The notes below the pieces were generated by a model that worked only from the letters and a program-made list of their open reading frames with translations, had not been told where the DNA came from and searched no databases. Shown here piece by piece: positions 35,055 through 46,687 of a stretch of DNA of 64,000 nucleotides (position 1 is the first letter of the stretch; each line of letters starts with the position of its first letter). This DNA is from Mycobacterium senriense (lineage in GTDB: Bacteria > Actinomycetota > Actinomycetes > Mycobacteriales > Mycobacteriaceae): positions 5,146,001 through 5,210,000 of the forward strand of contig NZ_AP024828.1 in NCBI RefSeq assembly GCF_019668465.1, written 5' to 3'. Made by a program: the position numbers and the translations under genes.

Positions 35055-36341
35055 TCAGCCGGCGACGGCTCCCGGCTCGTAGAACGGCGCCCCGAACTCG
35101 GTGACCGGGCGGAATCCGCGTTTGCGTGCCTTGTCCGCGGCCCTGCGGATCAGCGCGTAGATGCCCACGAATGCCGCGTGATCGGACATCACGAAGGGTG
35201 TCAGCAGCCGGTTGTGCACCAACGAGAACGCCACCCCGGAAGCGGGGTCTGCCCAACCAACCGAACCTCCCATGCCGACGTGGCCGAAGCCTGGCATCAC
35301 ATTGCCGATAGGCAGCGTGTGATAACCCAGGTGAAAAGCCAACGGTACGAAGATGTTTCGGTCCGGTCGCAGACTGCGCTCACCGGTCAGGCCGGCGACC
35401 AATTCACGGGAGAGGAATCGGATGCCATCCACCTCGCCGCCGTTGGCGATGGCGCCGTACATGCGTGCCAGCCCGCGCGCGGTGGCTACCCCGTTGGCGG
35501 CCGGGATCTCCGCGTCCAGCAACGGAGTGTCACCTTGGACGGCGCCGACGAGGCCCTTGAAGTACATCGACCGGTATGCCCCGGACATCTCGTTGGCGAC
35601 CTTGCGGGTCACATAGCTGACGACCGGGTTGCCGATCAGGTGCTGCGGACAGATGATCTCGGCGACCCGCGTCGGGGCCTCGGTCGGCGGCCGGCCGAGG
35701 TGCAGGCCGTCGGTGTCCAGCGGCTCGGCGAGTTCCTCGCGGATCAGCGTGCCCATGCCCTTCCCGGTCACGGCACGACCCAGGCCCGACATTAGCCAGC
35801 CGAACGTCAGCGCGTGATAAGCCGATTTGCCCAACAGCCGTCCCGGAGCCGCCGCGGCCAGCTTCTCTTCCATCACAACGTGATCGAGCAGTTCTTCCTT
35901 GGTGGCGCCGCGCAGGCCCGACAGCCCGGCCTGGTGCCGCATCACCTGGCGCACGGTCATGTCGGCCTTGCCGTTGGCCGCGAACTGGGGCCAGTACTCG
36001 GCGACGGGCGCGTCGTAGTCGATCAGCCCTCGATCGACAAGGCGATGGATGACGGTGACCGCCATTCCCTTGGTCGCCGAAAACACCATGGGCGCGGTGT
36101 TTTCCGTCCACGGCCGCTGGCCGCCGCGGTCGGCCCAACCCGACCACACATCCACGACGGGCTGGCCGTCGACATAGACGGCCAGCGCCCCGCCGCCGAA
36201 CCGGCGGGCCGGGAACATGCTGGCGAAACTACGAACGACGCAACCGAAGTGTGGGTCCGCCGCGCCGGACACACGATGACCTGCGTCAAGGTCATCGTGG
36301 ACACGGACCGCGCGGCGATCGACTCGGGTATCCACCGTCAC
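35055..36341 (-). CDS. lipL: Beta-lactamase-fold esterase (LipL, Rv1497-like)
   Basis: A 428-residue serine hydrolase of the class C beta-lactamase/esterase EstB family. The nucleophile motif SxxK is SATKG, about residue 90; YHALTFGWL carries the catalytic Tyr, and GHVGMGGSVGWADP near the end is the HxG-like segment. In M. tuberculosis the equivalent gene, lipL (Rv1497), follows meaB (Rv1496), and the same order and strand occur here. The family hydrolyses lipid esters and sits at the cell envelope. This gene marks the return from the GPL block to conserved backbone. Confidence 0.85.
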   Translation of the reverse strand: MTVDTRVDRRAVRVHDDLDAGHRVSGAADPHFGCVVRSFASMFPARRFGGGALAVYVDGQPVVDVWSGWADRGGQRPWTENTAPMVFSATKGMAVTVIHRLVDRGLIDYDAPVAEYWPQFAANGKADMTVRQVMRHQAGLSGLRGATKEELLDHVVMEEKLAAAAPGRLLGKSAYHALTFGWLMSGLGRAVTGKGMGTLIREELAEPLDTDGLHLGRPPTEAPTRVAEIICPQHLIGNPVVSYVTRKVANEMSGAYRSMYFKGLVGAVQGDTPLLDAEIPAANGVATARGLARMYGAIANGGEVDGIRFLSRELVAGLTGERSLRPDRNIFVPLAFHLGYHTLPIGNVMPGFGHVGMGGSVGWADPASGVAFSLVHNRLLTPFVMSDHAAFVGIYALIRRAADKARKRGFRPVTEFGAPFYEPGAVAG

Positions 36342-36405
36342 AACTTTGAATTTACTTGAATTACACTCCCGGGTGGAGCGAAATCAAAGATTATTGACCT
36401 AACCG

Positions 36406-37395
36406 TTAGCTGGACGCGGCCGCTAATATTTGCTCGGCGGCCAGCGCGGGAGTTAGCTCCCCCGCCTTGACCTTTCGCTCCACGTCTGCGCGGATCTTGC
36501 GCACCGCCGGGCTGGACAACAGCCGGTCCAGCACCGTGTCGCGCACCATCTGCCACGTCCAGTCGACCAGCTGGGCCCGGCGGCGCGCCTCGAACTCCCC
36601 CGCCTCGCTGAGGACCTGGCGATGACGTTCGACGGTGTCCCACAATTCCTTGAGGCCCGTTCCTTCGGCCGCGCTCATCGTGAGAACGGGCGGGCGCCAC
36701 AGTGTTTCGCGCGGATGTATCAGCCGGATCGCGCCGGACAGCTCGCGTGCGGCCGAGCGGGCCTCGGCGAGGTGGTCGCCGTCGGCCTTGTTCACCACGA
36801 CGATGTCGGCCAGCTCCAGCACACCCTTTTTGATGCCCTGCAGCTGATCACCACCGCGGGCCAGGGTTAGCAGCACGAAGGTGTCGACCATGTTGGCCAC
36901 CGTCACCTCGGACTGACCGACCCCGACGGTCTCGATCAGGACCACGTCGAAGCCGGCCGCCGCCAGCAGCACCGCCGTTTCGCGGGTCGCCTTGGCCACC
37001 CCACCGAGGGTGCCCGAGGTGGGCGAGGGCCGAATGTATGCATCCGGATGCATTGCCAGGCGCGCCATCCGGGTCTTGTCGCCCAGGATCGAGCCGCCGG
37101 TGCGCGTCGACGACGGGTCGACGGCCAGCACCGCCACCCGATGGCCCAGCTCGATCAGATGCATGCCGAGGGCCTCGATGCTGGTGGACTTCCCCACCCC
37201 GGGGATCCCGGTGATGCCGACCCGGTACGCATTACCCGAGTCCGGGGTCAGCTCCAGCAGCAGTTGCTGCGCCTTCTCGCGATGGTCGGCGCGCGTGGAC
37301 TCCAGCAGCGTGATGGCCCGCGGCAACGCCGCGCGGTCGCCGTTGCGGACCGCCTCGGCCAAATCCTCGACGGAGTCGTTCCGTTGCGAAGCCAT
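36406..37395 (-). CDS. meaB: MeaB-type GTPase, methylmalonyl-CoA mutase chaperone
   Basis: A 329-residue G3E-family GTPase (ArgK/MeaB). The P-loop is GIPGVGKSTS, the switch contains ETVGVGQSE, and the base-specificity motif is NKAD. The MeaB protein protects methylmalonyl-CoA mutase and gates loading of adenosylcobalamin. Its ATG follows the mutB stop with no gap (TAAATG), so the two are translated together. In M. tuberculosis a mazEF pair lies between mutB and this gene (Rv1496); it is absent here. Confidence 0.92.
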   Translation of the reverse strand: MASQRNDSVEDLAEAVRNGDRAALPRAITLLESTRADHREKAQQLLLELTPDSGNAYRVGITGIPGVGKSTSIEALGMHLIELGHRVAVLAVDPSSTRTGGSILGDKTRMARLAMHPDAYIRPSPTSGTLGGVAKATRETAVLLAAAGFDVVLIETVGVGQSEVTVANMVDTFVLLTLARGGDQLQGIKKGVLELADIVVVNKADGDHLAEARSAARELSGAIRLIHPRETLWRPPVLTMSAAEGTGLKELWDTVERHRQVLSEAGEFEARRRAQLVDWTWQMVRDTVLDRLLSSPAVRKIRADVERKVKAGELTPALAAEQILAAASS

Positions 37396-39648
<2,253 letters not shown>

Positions 39649-39653
39649 CGCGT

Positions 39654-41531
39654 CTACGCCCCCAGCCTCGTGAGGAGATCCGACAAAGCTTCGACCGCAT
39701 TGATTTTCGCGGTCAGGAAATGGTCCGGTTGGTGCTCGGCGTCCGCCACCGCCTTGTCGGGCCCGGCCAGGTAGACCCGCGCGATTCCGGCGCCGCGGGC
39801 CGCCTGTACGACGCCCGACGCCTCATCCTGGTAGCGCTTGTCGGTGCCGCAGATGACCGCCGCCGATGGTGACCCCGCGTCGGTCACCGCCGACGCGACG
39901 CCGTCGGCGTCGACCGTTCCCGGATTGATCGCCTCGATGCCGCCGGACGCCAGCAGGTTCGAGGCGAACGTGGCCCGGATGTTGTTCTCGGCCAACGGCC
40001 CCAGCGGCAGCAACAACACCTGCGGGCGCGACCCGGTGCGGGCCAGGTAGGCGTCCGACCGGTCCCGCAGTGCCTCGAACTCCGCGGCGTAGCGCACCAG
40101 TTTCCCGGCAGCTAGCGGCGAATACGTCGAGTCGCTTTGGGGCAGCGGCACTTCGGTGAGGTTCGGGAATTCGTTGACTCCGGTGATCGCGGTCCTGCGG
40201 TGCGCGATGTCGTCGGTGCGGCGGGCGGCCACCTCGGCGATCTGGCCGGCGATGAAGTCGTGGGCTTGCGTGAATCCGCCGTGCTTCTCGATGGCCTGGA
40301 ACTGTTCCCAGGCCTGCTCGGCCAGGCGGTGGGTGAGGTCCTCGACGAACCACGAGCCACCGGCCGGGTCCAGCACGCGGCCCACGTGCGACTCTTCAAG
40401 AAGCAGCAGCTGCGTGTTGCGGGCGATCCGGCGGGCGAAACTCGTTGCGATGTCCGGGAATCCACCGTCGATCGCGACGTCGAACGGGAACACCAGCAGG
40501 GAGTCGGCGCCACCGACACCGGCGCCGAAGGCGGCCAGGGTGCAGCGCAGCATGTTCACCCACGGGTCGCGCTGGGTCATCATCGGCAGCGACGTCTCGG
40601 CATGGATGACCGCCGCGCCGGCATCCGGGTCGCCGACCACCTCGGCGACCCGCGCCCACAGGTTGCGCGCCGCGCGGAACTTGGCGATCGTCATGAACTG
40701 GTCATCATCGGCGGCGAACCGGAAGCTGATCTGCCGCAACGCCTGGCCGATCGACAAACCCGATTCGGTTAGCACCCGCAGGTAACTCACCGCGCCCGCG
40801 ACACTGGCCGCCAGCTCCCACGTCGCGTTGGCACCGAGGTTGTGGAACGCGGGCCCGTCGACGGTGATCGCGCGCACGCCGGCGTGCCCGGCGGCCCGCT
40901 TGGCCACGGCGACCACATCCTCGATCTTCGGCGCGGGCCGCTCGCTCAGGGCCGCGCTCAGCGGATCGCCGCCCAGGTCGATCGACACCGTGGCGCGCTG
41001 GTCGGGCTCCACACCGTCCGCCAACGCCAGCACCGCGTCGCTGGCCGCCAGGTAATCGGCGCCGGCCTCGAGGATCAGCGGCGCCATGCTCAGGTAGACG
41101 CCCTCGAGCGTGTCCCCGAGCTGGTCGGGCGCCACGCCCGACTCCCCGATCCGCAGGACCAGGGCGCTGGCCCCGTTGCCGAGCGCGTCCCGCACCGCGG
41201 AGTTGACGTCCTTGGCCGCGACGCCGGGCACCGGCGTGGCCGGAAAGGCTTCGGCGACCTTCCAGCCGGACTTGACGTCGCGCAGCGCGTCGCCGCCGCG
41301 CACAAAAGGCCATTCGCCCGGCAGCGGCGGTTCCGGCAGTTCATCGAGCGCGGTGTAGAGCGCGCGGACCGCAATCCCGTCATACGTCGGGGTTTCCAGC
41401 AGCCGCTCGGGCGCGTCCCCCAACTGCTCGGGGTCCTTCCGGGTGCTTTTAGCCAGCACTCCGGCGACCGCACTGCGCCAACGCCCGCGAACCTGTTCCA
41501 GGTCGTCGAGCTCGGGTACATCAATGGACAC
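39654..41531 (-). CDS. mutA: Methylmalonyl-CoA mutase small subunit
   Basis: A 625-residue non-catalytic beta subunit, homologous to MutB but lacking the DxHxxG cobalamin motif in its C-terminal domain. It keeps the barrel segments [14 protein letters not shown] and [20 protein letters not shown]. Pairs with the downstream MutB, then meaB follows. Expected regulation through propionate or cholesterol catabolism is from knowledge of the pathway; no operator was seen. Confidence 0.94.
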   Translation of the reverse strand: MSIDVPELDDLEQVRGRWRSAVAGVLAKSTRKDPEQLGDAPERLLETPTYDGIAVRALYTALDELPEPPLPGEWPFVRGGDALRDVKSGWKVAEAFPATPVPGVAAKDVNSAVRDALGNGASALVLRIGESGVAPDQLGDTLEGVYLSMAPLILEAGADYLAASDAVLALADGVEPDQRATVSIDLGGDPLSAALSERPAPKIEDVVAVAKRAAGHAGVRAITVDGPAFHNLGANATWELAASVAGAVSYLRVLTESGLSIGQALRQISFRFAADDDQFMTIAKFRAARNLWARVAEVVGDPDAGAAVIHAETSLPMMTQRDPWVNMLRCTLAAFGAGVGGADSLLVFPFDVAIDGGFPDIATSFARRIARNTQLLLLEESHVGRVLDPAGGSWFVEDLTHRLAEQAWEQFQAIEKHGGFTQAHDFIAGQIAEVAARRTDDIAHRRTAITGVNEFPNLTEVPLPQSDSTYSPLAAGKLVRYAAEFEALRDRSDAYLARTGSRPQVLLLPLGPLAENNIRATFASNLLASGGIEAINPGTVDADGVASAVTDAGSPSAAVICGTDKRYQDEASGVVQAARGAGIARVYLAGPDKAVADAEHQPDHFLTAKINAVEALSDLLTRLGA

Positions 41532-41711
41532 CGATTGCTCCCTTTTCCCAACATTGGGGCTACAGCTCTGGGGATACCACTTAGCAACTCAGGCTAATTG
41601 ATGACCGCTCGTCGCTAAAAACCGCTAGGTGTGGCCAGCGAGCCCGAAACCCGGGGAAACGCCAGCCTCAGGAAACGGCTAATTCATCTGCGCCCCGTAC
41701 CCTAGGAAGAC

Positions 41712-42479
41712 GTGACGGGTTCCGCCACCAGCAAAATCACCGAGACGCTTCGTGATCTCGGCTGCGCCATCGGCGTCGCCGCGCGAGGCGTGTCCCGGTC
41801 GCGGATCGTCTGGACAGTGGTGGGCATCACAGCGCTGGTGGGGCTGGCGTCCTGGCTGCCCCTGCCCTCGCCGGCGCAGATGCGCGACTGGGCCCAGTCG
41901 GTCGGGCCGTGGTTTCCGCTGGCGTTCTTGGTCGCTCACATCGTCGTGACGGTGGTGCCCATTCCGCGCACGGCATTCACACTGGCGGCCGGGCTGCTGT
42001 TCGGCCCGCTGCAGGGGGTCGCCATCGCGGTGGTCGCCAGCACCGTGAGCGCGATGATCGCCCTGCTGTTGGTGCGCGCGGCCGGGTGGCGGTTGAACCG
42101 CCTGGCGCGTCACCGATCGATCGAGACGGTGGAAGAGCGCTTGCGACAACGGGGCTGGCTGGCCATCCTGTCGCTGCGGCTGATCCCCGCGGTGCCGTTC
42201 TCGGTACTCAACTACGCCGCGGGCGCGTCGAGCGTGCGGGTGCTGCCCTACACGGTGGCAACCGTGGTCGGGTTGCTGCCCGGCACCACCGCCGTGGTGG
42301 TGCTCGGCGATGCGCTGGCCGGTCACATCAGCGCGCTGCTGTATCTGGTGTCGGCGGTCACGAGTGCGCTGGGACTGACGGGGCTGATCATCGAGATCCG
42401 GCACTTCCGTCGGCACCACCGCCGCGCGCACCGTCACCTCGACGACGAGCACTCCCCCGAACCGGCCGCCATCAGCTGA
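41712..42479 (+). CDS. TVP38/TMEM64 (DedA-like) membrane protein, Rv1491c-like
   Basis: A 255-residue membrane protein of the SNARE-associated/TVP38 family. It has an N-terminal helix near 32-50 and the family core: VPIPRTAFTLAAGLLFGP, with the conserved F/G-x-G re-entrant pattern, and LRLIPAVPFSVLNYAAG. The C-terminus is His/Arg-rich (HFRRHHRRAHRH). It diverges from mutA as Rv1491c does in M. tuberculosis. Members are thought to move lipids or polyprenyl-phosphate across the membrane; the precise role is unproven. Confidence 0.85.
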   Translation: MTGSATSKITETLRDLGCAIGVAARGVSRSRIVWTVVGITALVGLASWLPLPSPAQMRDWAQSVGPWFPLAFLVAHIVVTVVPIPRTAFTLAAGLLFGPLQGVAIAVVASTVSAMIALLLVRAAGWRLNRLARHRSIETVEERLRQRGWLAILSLRLIPAVPFSVLNYAAGASSVRVLPYTVATVVGLLPGTTAVVVLGDALAGHISALLYLVSAVTSALGLTGLIIEIRHFRRHHRRAHRHLDDEHSPEPAAIS

Positions 42480-42531
42480 TCCCAACTTCGTTCAGACCGC
42501 CGCGCGGTGCGCCAAAGATCGGTCTAATGGA

Positions 42532-43521
42532 GTGGTGTACGCGATGGAGGTCGCGAGCTGGGGGACGCCGTACTCGCCAGCCCGTGCCGTCGCGCTGCCG
42601 CTGAGCGCCCTGGTGTTGGCGGTGCTCGCCGTGATGGGCTTCGTACCCGGTCCGGGCGAGCGGCGTCGCAAGCGGAAGAGGAGCCTGTTCGCCGGCTTGG
42701 TCGTGCAGCCACGCCGCGCCAAGATCCACACTTCGTTGCTCGGCCTTGCGGTGGTGTGCAGCATCGCCGCCCTGGTGACCGCCGTCTGCTTGTTCCCTAG
42801 GACCGCAACTTCGGCGCAGCAGCCGGCGCCGCCCCCGCCGCCCGTCCTGGCACCGATCGATCTGCCCGCCGCCAGCGCCGCGGGCCCGGGTGCCGGAATC
42901 TACGTCGACTACGCTGACGGTTCCGGCGGAATGGGCTGTACCGCAGGGTTTTTGGTGCACACCAGCAGCGGCAGGACGGGGATCCTCACCGCCGGGCACT
43001 GCAACCGCCCAGGGGAACGCAGCAAGGTGACGATGAACCTGGACGGCGTTTTGCCCTACACGACGCTGGGCACGTTCAGCGAGACGGTCAGCGAGGGAGT
43101 CCACGACGAACAGCACGACATCGGCCTGATCACGCTGGACGGTGACAACGTTCCCCAGTCCTCGGCGATCGCCTCGTCGGTGCCGGTCAGCGGTGTCGCC
43201 ACCAACCTCCGGATCGGTCAGCAGCTGTGCAAATTCGGCATGAGCTCCGGCGCGGACGCCTGCGGACAGATCGTGCGGATCACCGGCAGCAAGGTCGTGT
43301 TCCTGGCGAGCGGCCAGTGCGGCGATTCGGGCGGTCCGGTGTATCTGTACGAAAAGGACGGCACCGTCAGCGCCGTCGGCATCCTCATCCGCGGCGGCGA
43401 CCCCCACATCCCCAGAGCCGGGTGCGCGGCGCGGGCGAGATTCTCCGTCGCCGAGTTGGTGCGGCCCTGGCTGGACAAGTGGCACCTGACGGTCGTGACC
43501 GCGCCGGCTTCCCCGGGCTGA
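42532..43521 (+). CDS. Membrane-anchored chymotrypsin-like serine protease
   Basis: About 329 residues. Two N-terminal hydrophobic segments (about 17-37 and 67-87) flank a basic loop (RRRKRKR) and are followed by a proline-rich linker, then a trypsin-fold domain exported outside the cell. The catalytic triad is intact: His156 in TAGHC, Asp196 in HDIGL, Ser266 in GDSGGP. Paired cysteines (CGQ..., SGQCGDSGG) suit an oxidising location. The GTG at 42532 is the longest start; later GTG and ATG codons are in frame. It marks the point where the order departs from the M. tuberculosis backbone. Target unknown. Confidence 0.8.
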   Translation: MVYAMEVASWGTPYSPARAVALPLSALVLAVLAVMGFVPGPGERRRKRKRSLFAGLVVQPRRAKIHTSLLGLAVVCSIAALVTAVCLFPRTATSAQQPAPPPPPVLAPIDLPAASAAGPGAGIYVDYADGSGGMGCTAGFLVHTSSGRTGILTAGHCNRPGERSKVTMNLDGVLPYTTLGTFSETVSEGVHDEQHDIGLITLDGDNVPQSSAIASSVPVSGVATNLRIGQQLCKFGMSSGADACGQIVRITGSKVVFLASGQCGDSGGPVYLYEKDGTVSAVGILIRGGDPHIPRAGCAARARFSVAELVRPWLDKWHLTVVTAPASPG

Positions 43522-43582
43522 CGCGCTCTCGGCGAGCGCCGCGGTATTCGGTGCGTCTTCAGGTTGACTTCAGGCTGACTTC

Positions 43583-44818
43583 CTACCGTCGCGGCATCGC
43601 CCCCGACGCCGGCGACGCGGGGGCGCGGCGACCGCCAAATGCGGTGCGACTCGGTAGATTTCGCACCGACCGGGTGAAGAAACCGTCGACAGGATGGATG
43701 GGCCCAGTGAAGATAAAGCCCCCAGCAAGCACCCTGACCAAGAGATTCCCGATATCGCGTGCTGACCAGCCTTGCCTCGCGACGTCGTCAAAAAGGGCTT
43801 GAGACAAGCCCTTCCACTGCCGCGCCGCTACTGACCCATGTGAAGACTGCGATTCGCACCCACGTCGCGGCGATGTGACCTCCCGCCATGTGCGGTACTC
43901 CGACGGAGTCATTTCCCGGCCCCACGCGGTGGTGATCGGCACGTTTCGGTTCAGATAGTCGGCTTCTGCGGCCTTCCATGCCTTGACGTACAGGTAAAAC
44001 GGGATCCCCGGATGGATATGGTGGACCAGGTGATAGTTCTGATACATCAACAACGGACACAGAACACGCTCCCAGCCAACCCGAACTCGCGTGGCCCGGA
44101 ATCGGTTGGTCTTTGCCGTGCCAAGGTCGTGATGAGGCAGCCAATCAAACCACCACGCTAGGACGCCCACGCCGATCCGCTGGGGGATGAAATAGATGAG
44201 CACCAGCTCGCGCCCATAGCCGAGAATCAGGATGGCGGTTACGAAGGCAAGGGCCACGGTGAGGTGTACGGCAAATCCCAGGGCTTCCTTGCGCGGGCGC
44301 CGGCGCAGGCGCGCTAGGTAAAAGCGGCAATACCAGGCATCGATTGTCAACCAGCGCAACGGAAGCTGCCAACGCGGGCCGGCGATACTCCACGCGTCCG
44401 GATCGTCGTGGATAGTTTCGTTGGTGTTGCGGTGGTGCGCGAGATGGATATACGCGAGCAGTGGAAATGTTGCGAACAACGAGACAAACGGCATCGACAG
44501 GCGGCCGAAGACCTGGTTGATCCAGTTTGGCCGGCCGACGGTGTAGTGAATCGATTCGTGCGCCACGATGAAAATAGAGACCGTCACGAGACTCTGAACG
44601 ACGATGGTGAACACCAACCACCAATGACTCACTCCGCAGAGAACCGCTACCGTCGCCCCCGACCACGCAACGAACGATCCAAGCCAGACCAGCACCGTCG
44701 GCACCGCGATGGTCGGCCGCGCAAACCCGGGAGCTGGGAAGCCTCTTGGGATTGCGGCCACCTTGCAGGCGCCCTGTGGCCTTTGCTCGGTGGCGGCGGG
44801 AATTTCGATACTTGTCAC
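43583..44818 (-). CDS. Fatty acid desaturase / hydroxylase-like membrane di-iron protein
   Basis: A 411-residue protein with the three histidine boxes of the membrane di-iron family: HESIH (87-91), HLAHHRNTN (125-133) and HLVHHIHP near 262-269, separated by hydrophobic segments. These bind two irons for desaturation or hydroxylation of lipid chains or carotenoids. The C-terminal 110 residues or so, after the conserved region, are Arg/Ser-rich and do not resemble the family, so the true end may be earlier with a frameshift, or it is a genuine extension. Near the NRPS it could act on the GPL fatty acyl chain, but that is inference. Confidence 0.75.
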   Translation of the reverse strand: MTSIEIPAATEQRPQGACKVAAIPRGFPAPGFARPTIAVPTVLVWLGSFVAWSGATVAVLCGVSHWWLVFTIVVQSLVTVSIFIVAHESIHYTVGRPNWINQVFGRLSMPFVSLFATFPLLAYIHLAHHRNTNETIHDDPDAWSIAGPRWQLPLRWLTIDAWYCRFYLARLRRRPRKEALGFAVHLTVALAFVTAILILGYGRELVLIYFIPQRIGVGVLAWWFDWLPHHDLGTAKTNRFRATRVRVGWERVLCPLLMYQNYHLVHHIHPGIPFYLYVKAWKAAEADYLNRNVPITTAWGREMTPSEYRTWREVTSPRRGCESQSSHGSVAARQWKGLSQALFDDVARQGWSARDIGNLLVRVLAGGFIFTGPIHPVDGFFTRSVRNLPSRTAFGGRRAPASPASGAMPRR

Positions 44819-45308
44819 GACGGCCCCCAGCTAGGAACACGACGCCGACGCACTCCATAGAAAACCATCTGGCACCCCCCCAAGTTTGCCTTTGCTGATG
44901 ATACGAATTTTGCGTAAATCTGTTTGCCGGTTTCGCTCATGTGGGTGAACGTATTAATGCGGTTGTGCGCAAGTACATGCGCGCGAATCCACGCGTTTAC
45001 GCGTTGGTCGCGCTTTCAACCTGCTTGCAGTGCGGCCTGGTCGGGTCCCCCTTTAGTTCCCGGCGGTTGCCATGTCGCAAGATGTTCGCCTGGATTAAAC
45101 CAGGATGTTCACCGGGATATACTCCGATGAGTTGCTGCCGGAAAGCAGCGTTCACATTGCGTGCCACATCGGTGCATCACCGATGCGTCGCCAGAGCCTA
45201 GCTTCTTAAGCTCTTCCTGGTGCCGAAGATGGTTGGTCGGGATGGACTCGGCGTTCCCGTCAGTCGAGAGGTCCGGGCATCGGAGGGTCGGGCATCTTGC
45301 GCCGCCTC
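44819..45308. other. 490-base gap, no gene recognised
   Basis: The region lies upstream of the desaturase (leftward) and downstream of the leftward gene ending at 45309. A plus-strand open frame of 86 codons (44941-45201) has no RBS or recognisable composition. Composition is lower in GC than the backbone. It probably contains the desaturase promoter. Confidence 0.35.
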
Positions 45309-46061
45309 CTATACCGGTACTTCGGGGCTCCACACATGCTCGCAGATTTTACCGCTTTTCAACACCGTCACAAGGCGTCCGGTCAGATCGGCTGTCACCG
45401 ATCTGACGGTGGAAAGCCGAACGTCATTCATGAGATTCGTCAGGGCGCTCAGCTTATAGTGCGGTTCCAGCTGCGGACTTGTCGTATCAGGATGTATCGC
45501 TATTGGTATCGTTTCGTTATACCTCATACCCTGCACGAACGCTCGCTTGGAGTCAGTGCTCAGCATGAACGGCTCGTCCCCCTTGTCAAGGTTTCGGAGC
45601 ATGAGTAGCGGAATATCGCTTACCCAGAGAGGTTCGAGAGGTTTGTCGCGATCCGTATGGGTGCCGATTGGATTTTTCGGATGCGTCCATGCGATCGTCA
45701 GACCAGCGGCTATGAGCTCAAGCCTCAATCTCTGCCGCCAAACTTCGCCTTGTTTGGCGACCGCTTCTACGAAGTTTTCCTCATTCAGGTATGCGACCCC
45801 GACAACCAAAAGACGGTCAGCATTCCGAGCGTGAAATTCACGCATCTCCGCTATAGCCCGGAAAAACTCGTCTTTTTGCAGGAGCAGATCGCTTGTATCG
45901 TAGAAGAACTGGCGCTGTTCCAGCATCGACCTGGTAAATGGACAATGAGCTTTTCGGCCGTCGCCTTGGACAAGGAAATCAAGGTACTTTTGTACTACCC
46001 CCACGCAGTCATCCGTATGATGGCTCAGTTCAGTGAAAATGTAGTCCGATCGTCGTTTCAT
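45309..46061 (-). CDS. Conserved-looking protein of unknown function
   Basis: A 250-residue soluble protein I do not recognise. No signal peptide or membrane segment is visible. The start is ATG 46061 because GGGGGAGG lies seven bases upstream; GTG 46067 would put the RBS against the start. It has charged, well-formed coding composition, a Cys/His-containing stretch (HHTDDCVG, KAHCPF) and a segment ADRLLVVGVAYLNEENF. Codon use is less GC-biased than the NRPS. It lies between the desaturase and the broken mbtH, upstream of the NRPS on the opposite strand. Position suggests a role with the lipopeptide, but nothing in the sequence proves it. Confidence 0.6.
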   Translation of the reverse strand: MKRRSDYIFTELSHHTDDCVGVVQKYLDFLVQGDGRKAHCPFTRSMLEQRQFFYDTSDLLLQKDEFFRAIAEMREFHARNADRLLVVGVAYLNEENFVEAVAKQGEVWRQRLRLELIAAGLTIAWTHPKNPIGTHTDRDKPLEPLWVSDIPLLMLRNLDKGDEPFMLSTDSKRAFVQGMRYNETIPIAIHPDTTSPQLEPHYKLSALTNLMNDVRLSTVRSVTADLTGRLVTVLKSGKICEHVWSPEVPV

Positions 46062-46440
46062 CGACACACCTCCCCCAACGGCAAACTCGACACCCGCGCC
46101 CTACCGGCACCGCGCTTACGTTGATCGCCCGAGATCATGCGCATAGCTGGCAGTGTGTAAACCCACCCAAATCGAAACGAGTTTAACCGTGCGCCGCGCC
46201 GTGCGCTGGCAAAAGAGCGATATGCGTCCGAGGTGTTGCTTCCCAGCCTGGTTTGGCGGCGTATTGCATCCTCGATGCGTGCTGACGGTTCGGCGTTGGC
46301 CGCGGTGCCCGAAGACTCCCAGGATGGCGGTGGCCAGAAACATCGGCGTCGGCAGGCGACCCGACCCAAATTTCACGCCGGCGAGGCGTCGCGAAAACGG
46401 AATTGGGGGCGCAGGTCAACTAGTATCTTGGAGATTCGTT
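46062..46440. other. 379-base divergent region upstream of mbtH remnant and NRPS
   Basis: Divergent promoters for the gene ending at 45309 and for the mbtH/NRPS unit must lie here. Open frames in it are short and lack signals. GGAG at 46430-46433 is placed seven bases before 46441, where the mbtH start codon should be. Confidence 0.4.
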
Positions 46441-46666
46441 AGGGGCATCAGACCATTCGACGACGAGAACGGCACCTTTCGTCTTGGTGAACGATGAAGA
46501 GCAACACAGCCTTTGGCCGACCTTCACCGATGTTGCAGCCGGGTGGCGTGTGGCCGATGTGGAAGCCGACCCCACCGCGTGCCTGGATTACATCCAACAA
46601 AATTGGCCGGACTTTCGGCCGAAGAGCCTGCGTAAGAGCTGGCGACGAGGCAAGGTTTTGATCTAG
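46441..46666 (+). pseudogene. MbtH-like NRPS accessory protein, frameshifted and start-less
   Basis: Two reading frames together spell an MbtH protein. Frame one from 46441 gives GIRPFDDENGTF; frame two from 46478 gives FVLVNDEEQHSLWP, then GWRV, ACLDYI-like CLDYIQQNW and PDFRPKSL, ending at 46666. They join only if two bases are restored in the T-run of ACCTTTCGTC near 46477, so there is a two-base deletion. The expected ATG at 46441 is AGG although a GGAG sits seven bases upstream. A TTG at 46484 could start a 60-residue fragment lacking the first beta strand. MbtH proteins activate adenylation domains; the NRPS follows 22 bases later. Sequencing error is possible but would have to occur twice. 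Confidence 0.75.
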
Positions 46667-46687
46667 TAACCACTCGGGGCATGGGGG

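Noticed and set aside
44941..45201. Small plus-strand frame between the desaturase and the unknown gene
   Set aside because: No RBS, no recognisable motif and odd composition with many Cys and Arg.
46153..46497. A 114-codon plus-strand frame running into the mbtH region
   Set aside because: Only its last residues (PFDDENGTF) are meaningful and belong to the mbtH remnant; the part before is not coding-like and has no RBS.
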